A DNA stretch of 64,000 nt, from the NCBI GenBank assembly GCA_942490705.1, contig CALNXY010000006.1, positions 1-64,000 of the forward strand. Direction: 5' to 3'. Within the stretch, counting starts at the first letter, position 1; each line of letters starts with the position of its first letter. Shown here one piece after another: positions 35,747 through 46,108 of the stretch. The position numbers and the translations under genes were made by a program. This stretch comes from JAGRCP01 sp942490705 (lineage in GTDB: Bacteria; Chloroflexota; Anaerolineae; Caldilineales; Caldilineaceae). The notes below the pieces were generated by a model that had not been told where the DNA came from, did not search any database, and saw nothing but the letters and a program-made list of their open reading frames with translations.

Positions 35747-37666
35747 ATGAGTTCATCTACAACAGTTCCAGCCGCAGACAGCGGTCGCTCGCCCAAACAG
35801 GGAAGCGGCCCCAAACGCGTACGCCAGATCCTTCTTGCGTTGTTGCTCATCGTGCTGCTTGTGGTTGGCTATTGGGCGGTGCGTACGGGCCTCTACGGCT
35901 GGCAAGCCTATCGCAGCGGTCAGGACCTGCTGGCAATTGCCCAGCAGGATCCAAGCCTAGAAGAGTTGGCGGCGGTGCAGGCTTCGCTCGACGGTCTGGC
36001 GGCTGCGGCCGCAGGGATCGACGCCCAGATTGCGCCCTTGGCGCCCGTGCTCGACCGCCTTGCGTTTGTGCCGGGCGTTGGCCGCTCTCTGGCCGCAGCG
36101 CCAGAATTGACGGCAGCCGGAGCTGATCTGGCGCGGGTGGGGGAGGCGAGTCTGAGCGTGCTGGCCCCGGTGCTGGCGGCACAAGGCGACGCTTTGACGC
36201 TGGATGGAGTGCTGGCCGCAGTCGTCGCGACCTCGCCCGAACTCAACGCATTGAGCGATCAGGCTGCCGGCGCGGCCGAGACGCTGGCCGGCGTTTCACC
36301 TGCCGACCTTCCGTATGCCGTGGCCGGAAAATTCGCAACCCTCCAGTCGCTGACCGCGCTGATGCCGACGGCCATGGAAATCGCCCCTTCCCTGCCGGCA
36401 CTGCTGGGCTTTGATCGTCCCGCCACCTACCTGCTGCTAGTACAGAATAACCATGAGTTGCGCGCCACGGGCGGCTTCATTACCGCCGCGGGGACACTCA
36501 CGCTTGATCGCGGCGTGCCGACCGAACTCTCCTTCAGCGACAGCCATCACATCTTCCGTGAAGAGAATGAATACAGCTGGGCGCCCGAGCCAATGCGTGA
36601 GCATATGGGCATTGAGCTCCTGCTGCTGCGAGACGCCAACTGGTCGCCCCATTTTCCGGCCAGCGCGGCCCTGGCCAGCACGATCTATGCACAAGATACG
36701 GGCGTTCAGGTCGACGGCGTCGTCACAGTGGATCTGCGAGCCGTGCAATTGTTGGTAGGCGCGCTGGGTCAGATCCAGGTGGAAGGCGTCGAATATCCGA
36801 TCACGGCGGAAAATATCGAAGATCAGATCAAGCTCTTCTTCGATCAACCGATTGAGGCCGAGGAATTTGCCGACATCGAGCGCAAGGATCAGGAAAATGT
36901 AGAAGAGTGGATTGCGTGGTGGCGTCAGCGCAAGGACTTCATTCCCACACTGGCGGGCGAAGCGTTGCGTCGGCTTGAGTCAGGCGACGTCAGCTATCCG
37001 CTGGTGCTGGCGAATGTGCTTCAGGCGCTGGATGAGGGCGCGATCCAGGTCTGGATGAAGAACGATGAGGTAGCCAGCCAGTTGGCGGCGACCGGCTGGG
37101 ACGGCGGCATCGCCTATAACCCTGACGCTGATTATGTCTACTATACCGACACCAATATGGGCTACAACAAGGTTGATTCGGTGTTAGAACGCACGCTTGA
37201 CTATTACGTGGACTGGCCCGAAGGGGACGGTCCGGCGACGGCCACCGCAACCATGACCTACCGTCATCCCGTCGCTGTGGAGGGGCACATCTGTGATCAA
37301 TCACCTCGCTATGGCGCGAGCTATGACGAGATGGCCGCACGCTGTTACTTCGACTATGTGCGCCTGCATGTGCCAGGCGGCAGTCGCCTGCTCAACGTCA
37401 CCGGTCTGGAGGCTGACTCGATCCGTAGCGCACGGGGTGAGAAAGGGACGGAGCGCTTTGGCGGCTACTTCGTCATGCCGCCCGGCAACGAACATACCGT
37501 CAGCTTCACCTACGAGCTGCCCGACCGCATCACGCCGGAAAACTACGCCCTCACCCTTCAACGTCAATCCGGCACGAATGCCCTACCGGTAACCGTGAAC
37601 GTCGCGCCCCACGAGCTTTCCACAACCTTGACGGCACGCGAACTAGCCTGGACACCTGCTCAATAG
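35747..37666 (+). CDS. DUF4012 domain membrane protein
   Basis: A 639-residue protein. One N-terminal membrane helix (ILLALLLIVLLVVGYWAV) follows a short cytosolic tail, with the rest outside. An alpha-helical, Ala-rich stretch spans about 55-200. The DUF4012 core is marked by TYLLLVQNNHELRATGGFI and SHHIFREENEY. The family often lies in exopolysaccharide and capsule loci of Gram-positive-type and Chloroflexota genomes and resembles LytR-type partners, but no reaction is known. It follows the GT117-like gene by seven bases and converges with the giant CotH gene (six bases between stops). Confidence 0.85.
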   Translation: MSSSTTVPAADSGRSPKQGSGPKRVRQILLALLLIVLLVVGYWAVRTGLYGWQAYRSGQDLLAIAQQDPSLEELAAVQASLDGLAAAAAGIDAQIAPLAPVLDRLAFVPGVGRSLAAAPELTAAGADLARVGEASLSVLAPVLAAQGDALTLDGVLAAVVATSPELNALSDQAAGAAETLAGVSPADLPYAVAGKFATLQSLTALMPTAMEIAPSLPALLGFDRPATYLLLVQNNHELRATGGFITAAGTLTLDRGVPTELSFSDSHHIFREENEYSWAPEPMREHMGIELLLLRDANWSPHFPASAALASTIYAQDTGVQVDGVVTVDLRAVQLLVGALGQIQVEGVEYPITAENIEDQIKLFFDQPIEAEEFADIERKDQENVEEWIAWWRQRKDFIPTLAGEALRRLESGDVSYPLVLANVLQALDEGAIQVWMKNDEVASQLAATGWDGGIAYNPDADYVYYTDTNMGYNKVDSVLERTLDYYVDWPEGDGPATATATMTYRHPVAVEGHICDQSPRYGASYDEMAARCYFDYVRLHVPGGSRLLNVTGLEADSIRSARGEKGTERFGGYFVMPPGNEHTVSFTYELPDRITPENYALTLQRQSGTNALPVTVNVAPHELSTTLTARELAWTPAQ

Positions 37667-37672
37667 CCCCTG

Positions 37673-40600
37673 TCAGCGTGCAATAAAGGGCACATAAGTC
37701 TTGCGCATCGTGCGGACCGGCTCGGTCACGGCCAGGTCAACCGCCTCGCCGTCGGCTCCGATAGCCTCCAGCCGGTAGATCATATCGGCGAGCACCTCTT
37801 CTGCCGCTCCCGCTGCGGCTGCATCCCCGTCATAGAGATCGGCAAAAGAATCGGTGAAGCTGTAGCGCTTGTTTGCCGCGCCACCTGTAGCGGGCAAGCC
37901 CTCAGGTGTCAGCAGTGTCATCGCGTCAGTCTGACTGACCAGGCCACGCCACAAATTGAAGCCGCTGATGTTGGCCTCGGCGCTGCTTACCCAATCGATG
38001 GTGACGGCCATCTCTTCATCTTGAAAAGCGGCGTTAAAGGTGCAGAGTTGAACGTAGGGGTCGTCTTCAGCCAGCCGCAGGAGTTGGGCGGCCTCATACC
38101 CGGCGCGCCAGTGACTCGGCTCGCTGCCAAAGCCGCGTGGCTCCGTGCGCAGCAGAGTGGCCCCGCGCCCAGCTGCTTCGCTGGGCCATGGCGCGGCGTC
38201 GTCGTATGCGACCAAATCTTCCACAATGTAGGGCCGAATATCGCCAGTCGCCTCGCCGCCCGGTCGCACCAGCGCCAGCGTTGCGCCTTCGTTTGGGAAG
38301 GCACTGCCCAGTGGCCCGATGACGCGCGTCCCCGGCGCAACCTGACGATCGACGCAGATCTCCGCTGGGTGATTGGCGACCAGGAGCAGCTTGCCGCCTG
38401 GCTCCAGTTCGAGACCAGTGGGAAAGGTAAACAGCGCGCCGTCCAGTCGCCAGGTCCGGGAAGGCTGGTCCGGATCATAGAGCTTGACCAGTTCGTTGCT
38501 TACGTTGGTAATCTCAATATACTCATCGCCGCCGGCCGGATGATACATCAGTTCACTGATGATCAGTCTCCCTTCCCGCGGTAGACTATTGCTGCGTCCG
38601 AGCGTGGGCTCGGCCTGGGGAACGAAGTAGGTGCGGCCGTCGCTCGTCAGATGGCGCCCGTAAGATAGACCGTTGCCAAAGCCCTGGAACTCAACCTCTG
38701 TTTGATAGCCAGTAGCCCGGCCGTCGGCAGCAGAAGAGCGCAGCATCAATTTGCCCCCTTCAAGCGCGAAGCGCAACAGCGTATCCCCCTGCCCGTCCAA
38801 ATTGCCGGCATCAAATACGCTGTAGCCACGCGGTCCGATCAAAGTTCCGGCAGGCAAGAAGAGGTCTGGCGTCTCGACGCGATTATCCGTCACGCGCCAG
38901 TGGCTCAGGTCGGCTTCATGGTTGCTGGGGTTATAAAGTTCAAAGCGAGCCGGGCTGCTGGCGCTGGGCCGGGGCTGAAGCTCGTTGATGAGGATGGGCA
39001 GCGGATCTGCCGCGCCTGGGGAGCCTTCAGCCAGCAGACTCGCCCGCCAGTTGGCGGCATCATCTGCGGCGCCGGCAATCTGGTTGATGACCAGGGACGC
39101 ATCGCCGTCGGCTTCTGTGGGCCACGGGGCCTTGTCATCATACGCAACCGCCGTGATCTCCCGTCCCAGAGCGTCAAGCAATGCAATCCGTTCGCCGCCA
39201 TTGCTGAGTTGACGGTCATACTCATCAAACGGATAGAACCCATAGCGGTCGAAGAAAGCGTGCTCATCGCTGGCCAGCACGAGATAGTTGCCGCGGCCCA
39301 GTCGGGCGCCTTCAGCAAAAGTATAGTCAATTGCACCCGCCACCCGAACATGACTCAAATCCAATGCGCTGCCGCCGGCATTGGTTAGCTCTAGAAACTC
39401 CAAGCGGCTATCGTCCAGGCCGGGTAACGCCGGCGGATGATACATGATTTCGCTAATGCGCAGCGCGCTCTGCGCAGGTGCGTTCGGCGGCGCGGCGCGG
39501 AACTGCACGGGCGGCGACCAGTGACTCCAACGACCCGTGGCGTCCTGCATGCGCACGCGCACGCGGTAGAGAGCGTCTGCCTGCACCGTGCCGGGCGGCG
39601 GCGCAAAGTCCGGCGCAAAGGCGGCCAGGCGAGGTGACTCGTAGGCCGCATCGATTTCGTAGAGGCGCGGCGCAGCGGGATTGAAACCGGGCGCCACAGG
39701 ATCGGTCACTTGTGCAATGCGCCACTGCATGGCGCCAAAGGTGTCGGCGCCCTGAGGATCGTCAAATGACCCAGCCGTGAAGCGCAGTCCGTCAACGGGA
39801 AAGCCCGCGGCGCCGCTGTAGGCGACCGTGGGTGTCAACGGATGATCGCTGTCGGTGAGCAGGGTCGCGTCGATCCACTGGGAACGGCTCACAACCCAGT
39901 CGCGCATGAGCTGGACCATGCCGGGAAAATCGCGTGTCGGTGCAGCCGCGTAGAATTGACCAGGCGCAGTACGCTCGTTGTCCACGTAACGGGTGCCGAA
40001 AATCGGGTTGTGGTCCCATAGGGCACGATCGGCATCGACCATGGCCGGGCCGGCGACTGGCGTGTTGATGAAGGACGCGTGTTCATCGAGCATCCAGTTC
40101 ATCTGCTCCACGTTGAAGAGCAAATCGCGTACCGCACGCAGTGTGTTCTGGTATTCGAGATTGAAGGCCGGCTGCGTCAGCACGCGTGGCGCAAAGTGGT
40201 CTTGGCCATCGCCCGCCAGTCCATCCGCCCAGGTCAAATCTACGTCCCACGGATGAACCGACCAGCGGCTGCTTTCCGGGTTAAAATAGTAGAAGTAATT
40301 CTTGCCCTGATTGATGTCATAGTGGCGCACCGCCTCAATCACCGCGCGGTAGGCATAGAAGCGTTCCAGGTCCAAGTGCTGGCGCCACCATTCTTCGGAC
40401 GGATTGGTGAAATAGGTGTTGATGAAATACCAGAGATCGTCCCAGTTACCCAAGCTGGATGGGCCCTGATTATTCGTCTCTGTCGCGCCCTCTTCCATCT
40501 TGTAAAGATTGCCGTTGGGCAAGCCGTGCTCTTCAAGAAAGCGTCCGTCCATCTGCTCGATGGCCAGATAGAGACCCCAGAAATCGCCCCGATACTGGTT

Positions 40601-42127
40601 TGCAGGGCGCTCCTCAGCATCGTCAATCACGCGGAAGTGAATGAAATGGGTGTTGGGACTCTCAACGCCGGCCAGATTGAAGAGCCGGAAGCTCATGGAT
40701 TCAAACATGCCTTGCTCGCCGCGGTAGCCGCGGTGCGTCTGCTGGATGACGGCCGAAAGGTTGAGTTTGTCCCAGGCGACGTCATAGGCGCGGTCATAAT
40801 TGTCCCGTGCGGCAAAGCGATGGCTGCGGTTAAAGTTGAGCTTCCACATATTCTTGCCCGCGGCGTAACGGGTTAATCCCCCCCGGGCGCGAAAGCTTAT
40901 ATGGTCATAAACGACGCCGTCGTAGACCAGTGTGCCATACCAGAGATAGTCATTCCCCGGATAGCCAAAGGGCCGGGGCGTGTCGGGCATAAAGAGCGCA
41001 TCAGCCACGTCATCCTGGCGCGCGATAAGGTGGTAGACGGGCAAATCGCGCATCTGCGTGAAGTCGTAGGTCACAATCCCATTGCCGCCGCCGTCATTGG
41101 AACCCGACCATGTGGGCACGCCGTCGTAGACAAAATAGGCAAAATTCGGCTGTGGATCTTCGGCATGGGGAACCTGGACGACTTGCCCGGTTCCGTCCTG
41201 CGCCATAATGCGATAGCGGATCAGGTGACGATGGCGCTGCATCTCGGCCGGCAGCGTCGTGTGATAGAGGCCGTCTTCCCCCAATGTCATGGGGAGTGGT
41301 GACCACTGCTGACCATAGGCGGATGTGTCGATGGGAATATAGTTGCCGGGCGCCACGAGCTGGTAGAGAAGCGTTGCGGCAGCGACCCCATCATCATCAG
41401 CGATTGCAGCGGAGATCGTGACGGCGTCCCGTGAGGTTGGCGCTTCAGGCATGTGGCCCACCACTTCGATGCGCGGCGGCGGATTCTCGCTGTAGCCGTT
41501 GTTGCGATGTCCGGGCGTGGGCGGTGCAGCCCGCCAGTGGCCGGCTTGGCCATTGTCTAGATCCGGATTCAGCAGCTGGATTGAATGGCCCGGCGCCGCA
41601 CCGACCACGGGCCAGGGGAAGCCGTCCTCGAAGTCGACTGCATCTACACGCGGCCCGGCATCGCTGCGCAGAATAAGTTCCTCACCCTCATTCGCCAGCT
41701 TGCCGACATAGGGTCCCAGCGCGTCGACGCCGTACTTGGCGCGCAGCGCACCCGGATCCTGGCCGATCACGACCATTTGTCCAGGGTTGAGTACCGTCCC
41801 CTCGGGGATGACGAACTCGATCGCGCCGTCCAGTCGCCAGCCGGAGAGGTTAACGGTTGCATTGGTACGATTGTAGAGCTCGACAAACTCGACAAGCTCT
41901 ATCGTTATATCCGGATTGTAGTGAATTTCGTTGATGACGACCCGATCGGGTTCTTGCGCCATGACTGCACGCGGCAATAGCGCCAGCAGCAAGAGTGCAA
42001 GACCGGGAAGGAGACGGCGCAGGACGACAGACGTTACAGATCGCGGCGACGAGAGCGAGAGTGTGTTAGGAGAGTGCGTTGGCTGCGTTGTGTTGGATTG
42101 ATGCTGCTGTTGAAGTCGGTACCACAT
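37673..42127 (-). CDS. Giant secreted CotH kinase-like protein with lamin-tail domains
   Basis: About 1,484 residues from the ATG at 42127; the frame is open to 42223 but the upstream start would bury the signal. The signal helix is LLPGLALLLLALLPRAVMAQ. A first lamin-tail domain (VVINEIHYNPD) is followed by a CotH domain with ISFRARGGLTRYAAGKNMWK, LNFNRSH and VHPWDVDLTWADG, the metal and ATP-site residues of secreted kinases. Three more lamin-tail-like domains follow (LRISEIMYHPP, ILINELQPRP, LIISELMYHPAGGDEYIEI), ending in FVPFIAR-type residues (YVPFIAR). CotH proteins phosphorylate exported proteins on Ser/Thr. This one is probably on the cell surface. Confidence 0.88.
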   Translation of the reverse strand: MWYRLQQQHQSNTTQPTHSPNTLSLSSPRSVTSVVLRRLLPGLALLLLALLPRAVMAQEPDRVVINEIHYNPDITIELVEFVELYNRTNATVNLSGWRLDGAIEFVIPEGTVLNPGQMVVIGQDPGALRAKYGVDALGPYVGKLANEGEELILRSDAGPRVDAVDFEDGFPWPVVGAAPGHSIQLLNPDLDNGQAGHWRAAPPTPGHRNNGYSENPPPRIEVVGHMPEAPTSRDAVTISAAIADDDGVAAATLLYQLVAPGNYIPIDTSAYGQQWSPLPMTLGEDGLYHTTLPAEMQRHRHLIRYRIMAQDGTGQVVQVPHAEDPQPNFAYFVYDGVPTWSGSNDGGGNGIVTYDFTQMRDLPVYHLIARQDDVADALFMPDTPRPFGYPGNDYLWYGTLVYDGVVYDHISFRARGGLTRYAAGKNMWKLNFNRSHRFAARDNYDRAYDVAWDKLNLSAVIQQTHRGYRGEQGMFESMSFRLFNLAGVESPNTHFIHFRVIDDAEERPANQYRGDFWGLYLAIEQMDGRFLEEHGLPNGNLYKMEEGATETNNQGPSSLGNWDDLWYFINTYFTNPSEEWWRQHLDLERFYAYRAVIEAVRHYDINQGKNYFYYFNPESSRWSVHPWDVDLTWADGLAGDGQDHFAPRVLTQPAFNLEYQNTLRAVRDLLFNVEQMNWMLDEHASFINTPVAGPAMVDADRALWDHNPIFGTRYVDNERTAPGQFYAAAPTRDFPGMVQLMRDWVVSRSQWIDATLLTDSDHPLTPTVAYSGAAGFPVDGLRFTAGSFDDPQGADTFGAMQWRIAQVTDPVAPGFNPAAPRLYEIDAAYESPRLAAFAPDFAPPPGTVQADALYRVRVRMQDATGRWSHWSPPVQFRAAPPNAPAQSALRISEIMYHPPALPGLDDSRLEFLELTNAGGSALDLSHVRVAGAIDYTFAEGARLGRGNYLVLASDEHAFFDRYGFYPFDEYDRQLSNGGERIALLDALGREITAVAYDDKAPWPTEADGDASLVINQIAGAADDAANWRASLLAEGSPGAADPLPILINELQPRPSASSPARFELYNPSNHEADLSHWRVTDNRVETPDLFLPAGTLIGPRGYSVFDAGNLDGQGDTLLRFALEGGKLMLRSSAADGRATGYQTEVEFQGFGNGLSYGRHLTSDGRTYFVPQAEPTLGRSNSLPREGRLIISELMYHPAGGDEYIEITNVSNELVKLYDPDQPSRTWRLDGALFTFPTGLELEPGGKLLLVANHPAEICVDRQVAPGTRVIGPLGSAFPNEGATLALVRPGGEATGDIRPYIVEDLVAYDDAAPWPSEAAGRGATLLRTEPRGFGSEPSHWRAGYEAAQLLRLAEDDPYVQLCTFNAAFQDEEMAVTIDWVSSAEANISGFNLWRGLVSQTDAMTLLTPEGLPATGGAANKRYSFTDSFADLYDGDAAAAGAAEEVLADMIYRLEAIGADGEAVDLAVTEPVRTMRKTYVPFIAR

Positions 42128-42393
42128 GTGTGCCGTTGAGTCTAAGCGACGGTAGAGAAGTGCCGTCAATGCTTCCCCTAAACAGTACTGAATTTTGAAG
42201 AAAATTGCAAGATCAAGAGACACGCCTGAGCTTTACAACTTCTTGCCTCGCCTGTATGATTGTGCCATACGTGGAGAAGCGAATTTCGTTTTTTCACCGA
42301 ATCTTGAGACGGCATTGAGACGTATTTCACAAAACGCCTGCGCCGTTTTCCTGTGCTGTCATGAACGATTGAATTGAAAGCATCCAGCGTGTT

Positions 42394-45300
42394 ATGATCG
42401 ATCTCCCCATTTCACCACCTACCTCTCGTTCCACCGAGCTTTCGTCATCTACACACCCGACTGCGCAACTCCATTGCCGTAAGCGGCCTGGCCAGGCCGC
42501 TTACGGCGTATTGGGCGGTCAATTGGTGCGCTGGTCGGTGCTGCTGGCAGCCTTTTGTGCGGTAACGCTGCTATCGCTCAACGCCCTGCCCGTGTACGCT
42601 GAAGAGGACGAGACAGCCGAAGGGCTCGGCATTCCCCTTGGCGCGGAAGTCGTGCTGACGGTCAATGCGGCCGGCGCCCATTCGATCTTCCCGGCCGATT
42701 TTGACAACGACGGCGATCAAGATGTGGTGGTTGCATCACGCGAAGATGGGCGAGTCCGTTGGTTGCGCAACAATGGCACGGCAGCGCCGACCTTTGATGA
42801 ACGATTTGTAGCCGATCTGCCTGGTGCTTACGTCGCCCTGCCCATCGACGTCAATCAGGACGGGCATATGGACATTGTCGCCGCTGCCGTCATCGAGATC
42901 CAGCCCTCGGCTGTGGACAATGGGGCCGCCAATCGCGTGACCGACGGCTCGGGCGTCATCGTCTGGTTGGAGAATGACGGTCGGTCCACGCCCTCCTTCA
43001 CCCCACGGGTCATCAACGACGACCTAGATTACCCGGTTTCGGTCTTCGGCGCCGATATGGACGGCGACGGCGATGTCGACCTGCTTTCGGCCTCGCGCAA
43101 TGACAACCGCGTCCAATGGTATCGCAACAACGGTGAGCCCAACCCCCAGTTTACGGCCGCGCCGATCAACGTCAGCGCCCAAGGGGCCGTCTCGGTGCAG
43201 GCCGGCGATCTGGATGGCGATGGCGACATGGACGTTGTATCAGCGTCGGAGAATGACGATCAGATCTCCTGGTATCGCAACGACGGCGAGCTAAATCCGA
43301 CGTTTGCCCGTCAGGTCATCCGTGAGGCGGGTGGCATCGCGCCGGACGGCATCGATTTCGCCAAATCGGTCTTCGTGGCCGACGTGAATGGCGACGCCCA
43401 TCTGGACATCGTCTACGGCTCGGAGGATGCCAACGAAATTGGCTGGTACGAAAATGACGGCACGGCCAATCCCAGTTTCTTGCAGCACGTGGTGGCGACC
43501 AACCTGATCCACATCAAGCAAGTCTTTGCCGCTGACCTGGACCAGGACGGCGATACCGATCTCTTCTCCGCCTCCAGCGGCGATAATCGCATCGCCTGGT
43601 ATGAGCACAACGGCGCGGCCTCGCCGACCTTTGCCCAGCACATCGTCACTGACGGCGCGATGGGCGCGCGGGGCGTCTCGGTCAGTGATCTGGATGGCGA
43701 CGGCGACCTGGACATCCTGGCCGCATCTCGCGTCGACGGCCACGCCCGCTGGTTTCCCAATGAGACAATTCACCGCAATGCCCGCTACGCGCCCCAGCCC
43801 GAATCATTGGTTACCACGCAGGCCAGCGCGCGGCACGTCATCACCAGCGATTTGGACCAGGACGGCGACAACGACCTGATCTCGATTGGCAACAATGAAG
43901 TCCTCTGGCATGAAAATGACGGCGGGCAGCCGCCCCGATTCAACGAGCGCACCATCGACAGCAGCGTGGCCGGCGGGCGCTGGGTCGACGTGGCCGATCT
44001 GGACCAGGACGGCGATCTCGATATCTTGGCGGCGTCGCGCAACAATCAGACCCTCTTCTGGTACGAACACCTCCCCGGCGATCAGTTCCGCATGCGTATC
44101 GTCGCCCGCGATTATCTGAGCCCGCGTGCGGTAGTGGCTGCTGACTTGCGTAACAACGGCGATCAGGATCTCGTGGTGGCGTCTGACGAGAACAATTCGA
44201 TCTTCTGGTTTGCCAACGACGGCGACGCGCCACCGCGCTTCACGCCCTATCTGGTCACCGATAAGGCCGGCTACGCGCGCTCGGTCGACGTGGCCGACGT
44301 GGACAGCGACGGCGACATGGACATACTCTCGGCAAGCCAAACGTTTGGCGAGATCGCCTGGTATGAGAACGACGGCGCCTTCTGGCCGAGCTTTAAGCGT
44401 CATGTAATCGTCAGCCGGCGCGAAGGGGAAATGCTCCCTATCGGTGACGGCAACTGGTGGTGGCCCAACGGCGCGCAGCACGTCCATGCCGTCGATTTGG
44501 ACAACGACGGCGATACAGACGTCATTTCTGCATCCGAAAATGACCATACCATCGCCTGGTATGAGAATAATGGCGCCGATGCGCCCGCCTTTACGGCCCA
44601 TCATATTTCGACCAGCGCGCGCGGCGTCCATGCGGTCTATGCTGCAGACGCCGACATGGACGGCGATATAGATGTCATGGCGGCGATCGAGTATGATAAC
44701 GAGATCGCCTGGTACGAGAATGACGGCCGCACGCTGCCTGGGTTTGTCTACCACAGAGTCTATGATCGCGCGCTCACTGCTCATTCCATTTCTGCCGGCG
44801 ATGTTGACGGCGATGGCGATCCCGACCTCTTGGCCACCGCACGCGGCAGCAATGCCGTGCTCTGGTTCGAAAACCTGGGCGGCCAATACCGCTACCAACT
44901 GATCAATCAGAACGGCAGCAACCTCGTTGGCGGGCGTCCCAACAACCTACTGACCCTGCGAACGCTCCATCGCGGGCGCACCAGCGATGCCGACCTCTAT
45001 ATGGGCAGCGTCTCGGTCCTCTTCCGCGACCAATCGGGGCGCGTCATGTCGACCGAGGGGTTGCGCTCGATCTTCACGCGACTGGCCATTTATCGAGACA
45101 GCGACAACAACGAACTCTTCGATCCCGATCGGGACGCGTTGATCAGCCAGACGGTCGACTACAAAGTTGATCGCACCGGCCGCGTGACGATTCCGCTGCC
45201 CCGGGGTGAACCGGAAAGCCGGCTTACGCCCGGTACTTACAAGGACTACTTTATCGTTGGCGACGTTAACGGCGCCTGCGGCGACGCCACGCCAGTGGTC

Positions 45301-45912
45301 GGGATGACGTTGGTTACCAATCAGGGCGGCTTCGACACACGCGACAATCGCCCCCTGCTGGCCGAATTTGCCCGCAGCGTCTCCGGCGAGACCGCGCCCA
45401 CCGAAGCGCCGTCGCTCACCTTGCAGATCAACGAGTTTATGGCCGACAACGTCGGGACCTTCCAGGATCCGGACGAACCAGGTGAATTCCCGGATTGGAT
45501 CGAACTGTATAACTGGGGACGCTTTGATCTCGATCTGGGCGGCCTCTATCTGACCGATAACGCCGACCTGCCCACGCAATACCGCATTCCTGACGGCGTC
45601 GTGGCGCCAGCCGAGGGGTACGTGATCTTCATTGCCGACGGGGAATTCAGCCAGGGGCCGCTCCACACCAACTTCCGCTTGGACAAGACGGGAGAATCGG
45701 TCGCGCTCTTCGACCGAGACGGTCAGGGCAATCAGGTTCTCGACATTTATACGTATGAGGTGCAGCAGCCTGACCAATCCTTTGGACGCTTCTGGAATCA
45801 AACCGATAGCTGGGGGCCCCTGCCAGTCCCGTCGCCAGGTGGCCTTAACGTGGAGATGCCGCTAGACAAGCAGTACTTCATGCCGACCATTCGCCTGCAA
45901 AGTGGCTGCTAG
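42394..45912 (+). CDS. Giant secreted FG-GAP/VCBS repeat protein with lamin-tail domain
   Basis: 1,172 residues from the ATG at 42394. The signal helix (LVRWSVLLAAFCAVTLLSLN) begins 44 residues in, so a TTG/GTG start at 42523-42526 with GGGCGG upstream is a good alternative. About fourteen repeats of DxDxDGDxD calcium loops (DLDGDGDMD, DLDQDGDTD, DVDSDGDMD) alternate with WYxNDG strands, as in integrin-like propellers, giving about two seven-bladed propellers. The C-terminal part has a lamin-tail domain (LQINEFMADNVG, DWIELYNWGRFDLDLG). It is divergent from the CotH gene and likely binds calcium and surface ligands. Confidence 0.88.
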   Translation: MIDLPISPPTSRSTELSSSTHPTAQLHCRKRPGQAAYGVLGGQLVRWSVLLAAFCAVTLLSLNALPVYAEEDETAEGLGIPLGAEVVLTVNAAGAHSIFPADFDNDGDQDVVVASREDGRVRWLRNNGTAAPTFDERFVADLPGAYVALPIDVNQDGHMDIVAAAVIEIQPSAVDNGAANRVTDGSGVIVWLENDGRSTPSFTPRVINDDLDYPVSVFGADMDGDGDVDLLSASRNDNRVQWYRNNGEPNPQFTAAPINVSAQGAVSVQAGDLDGDGDMDVVSASENDDQISWYRNDGELNPTFARQVIREAGGIAPDGIDFAKSVFVADVNGDAHLDIVYGSEDANEIGWYENDGTANPSFLQHVVATNLIHIKQVFAADLDQDGDTDLFSASSGDNRIAWYEHNGAASPTFAQHIVTDGAMGARGVSVSDLDGDGDLDILAASRVDGHARWFPNETIHRNARYAPQPESLVTTQASARHVITSDLDQDGDNDLISIGNNEVLWHENDGGQPPRFNERTIDSSVAGGRWVDVADLDQDGDLDILAASRNNQTLFWYEHLPGDQFRMRIVARDYLSPRAVVAADLRNNGDQDLVVASDENNSIFWFANDGDAPPRFTPYLVTDKAGYARSVDVADVDSDGDMDILSASQTFGEIAWYENDGAFWPSFKRHVIVSRREGEMLPIGDGNWWWPNGAQHVHAVDLDNDGDTDVISASENDHTIAWYENNGADAPAFTAHHISTSARGVHAVYAADADMDGDIDVMAAIEYDNEIAWYENDGRTLPGFVYHRVYDRALTAHSISAGDVDGDGDPDLLATARGSNAVLWFENLGGQYRYQLINQNGSNLVGGRPNNLLTLRTLHRGRTSDADLYMGSVSVLFRDQSGRVMSTEGLRSIFTRLAIYRDSDNNELFDPDRDALISQTVDYKVDRTGRVTIPLPRGEPESRLTPGTYKDYFIVGDVNGACGDATPVVGMTLVTNQGGFDTRDNRPLLAEFARSVSGETAPTEAPSLTLQINEFMADNVGTFQDPDEPGEFPDWIELYNWGRFDLDLGGLYLTDNADLPTQYRIPDGVVAPAEGYVIFIADGEFSQGPLHTNFRLDKTGESVALFDRDGQGNQVLDIYTYEVQQPDQSFGRFWNQTDSWGPLPVPSPGGLNVEMPLDKQYFMPTIRLQSGC
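42477..42506. promoter_or_regulatory. Perfect 30-base palindrome near the start of the FG-GAP gene
   Basis: CCGTAAGCGGCCTGG and its exact reverse complement are contiguous, with no loop bases. It lies 17 bases before the alternative TTG start at 42523. If that start is used it is a leader element, such as an operator or RNA hairpin; if the ATG at 42394 is used it is inside the coding sequence. Confidence 0.8.
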
Positions 45913-46108
45913 CGTCTTGTCAAGCACAAACTGACGGGAATCGTAGGTCCGGCACCCCCTGCCGGACAAGCTGCGCCGCGGTATGATCTTGCTCTACAAA
46001 ACCGCCCGTCACGCTGGAAGCGAGACCTACGCAATCCATTGCTCTATTTGCGCAATCGTATACCAGACAGACTGTGAAAAGACAGAAGGATGGAGAGGAA
46101 TCAAAACT

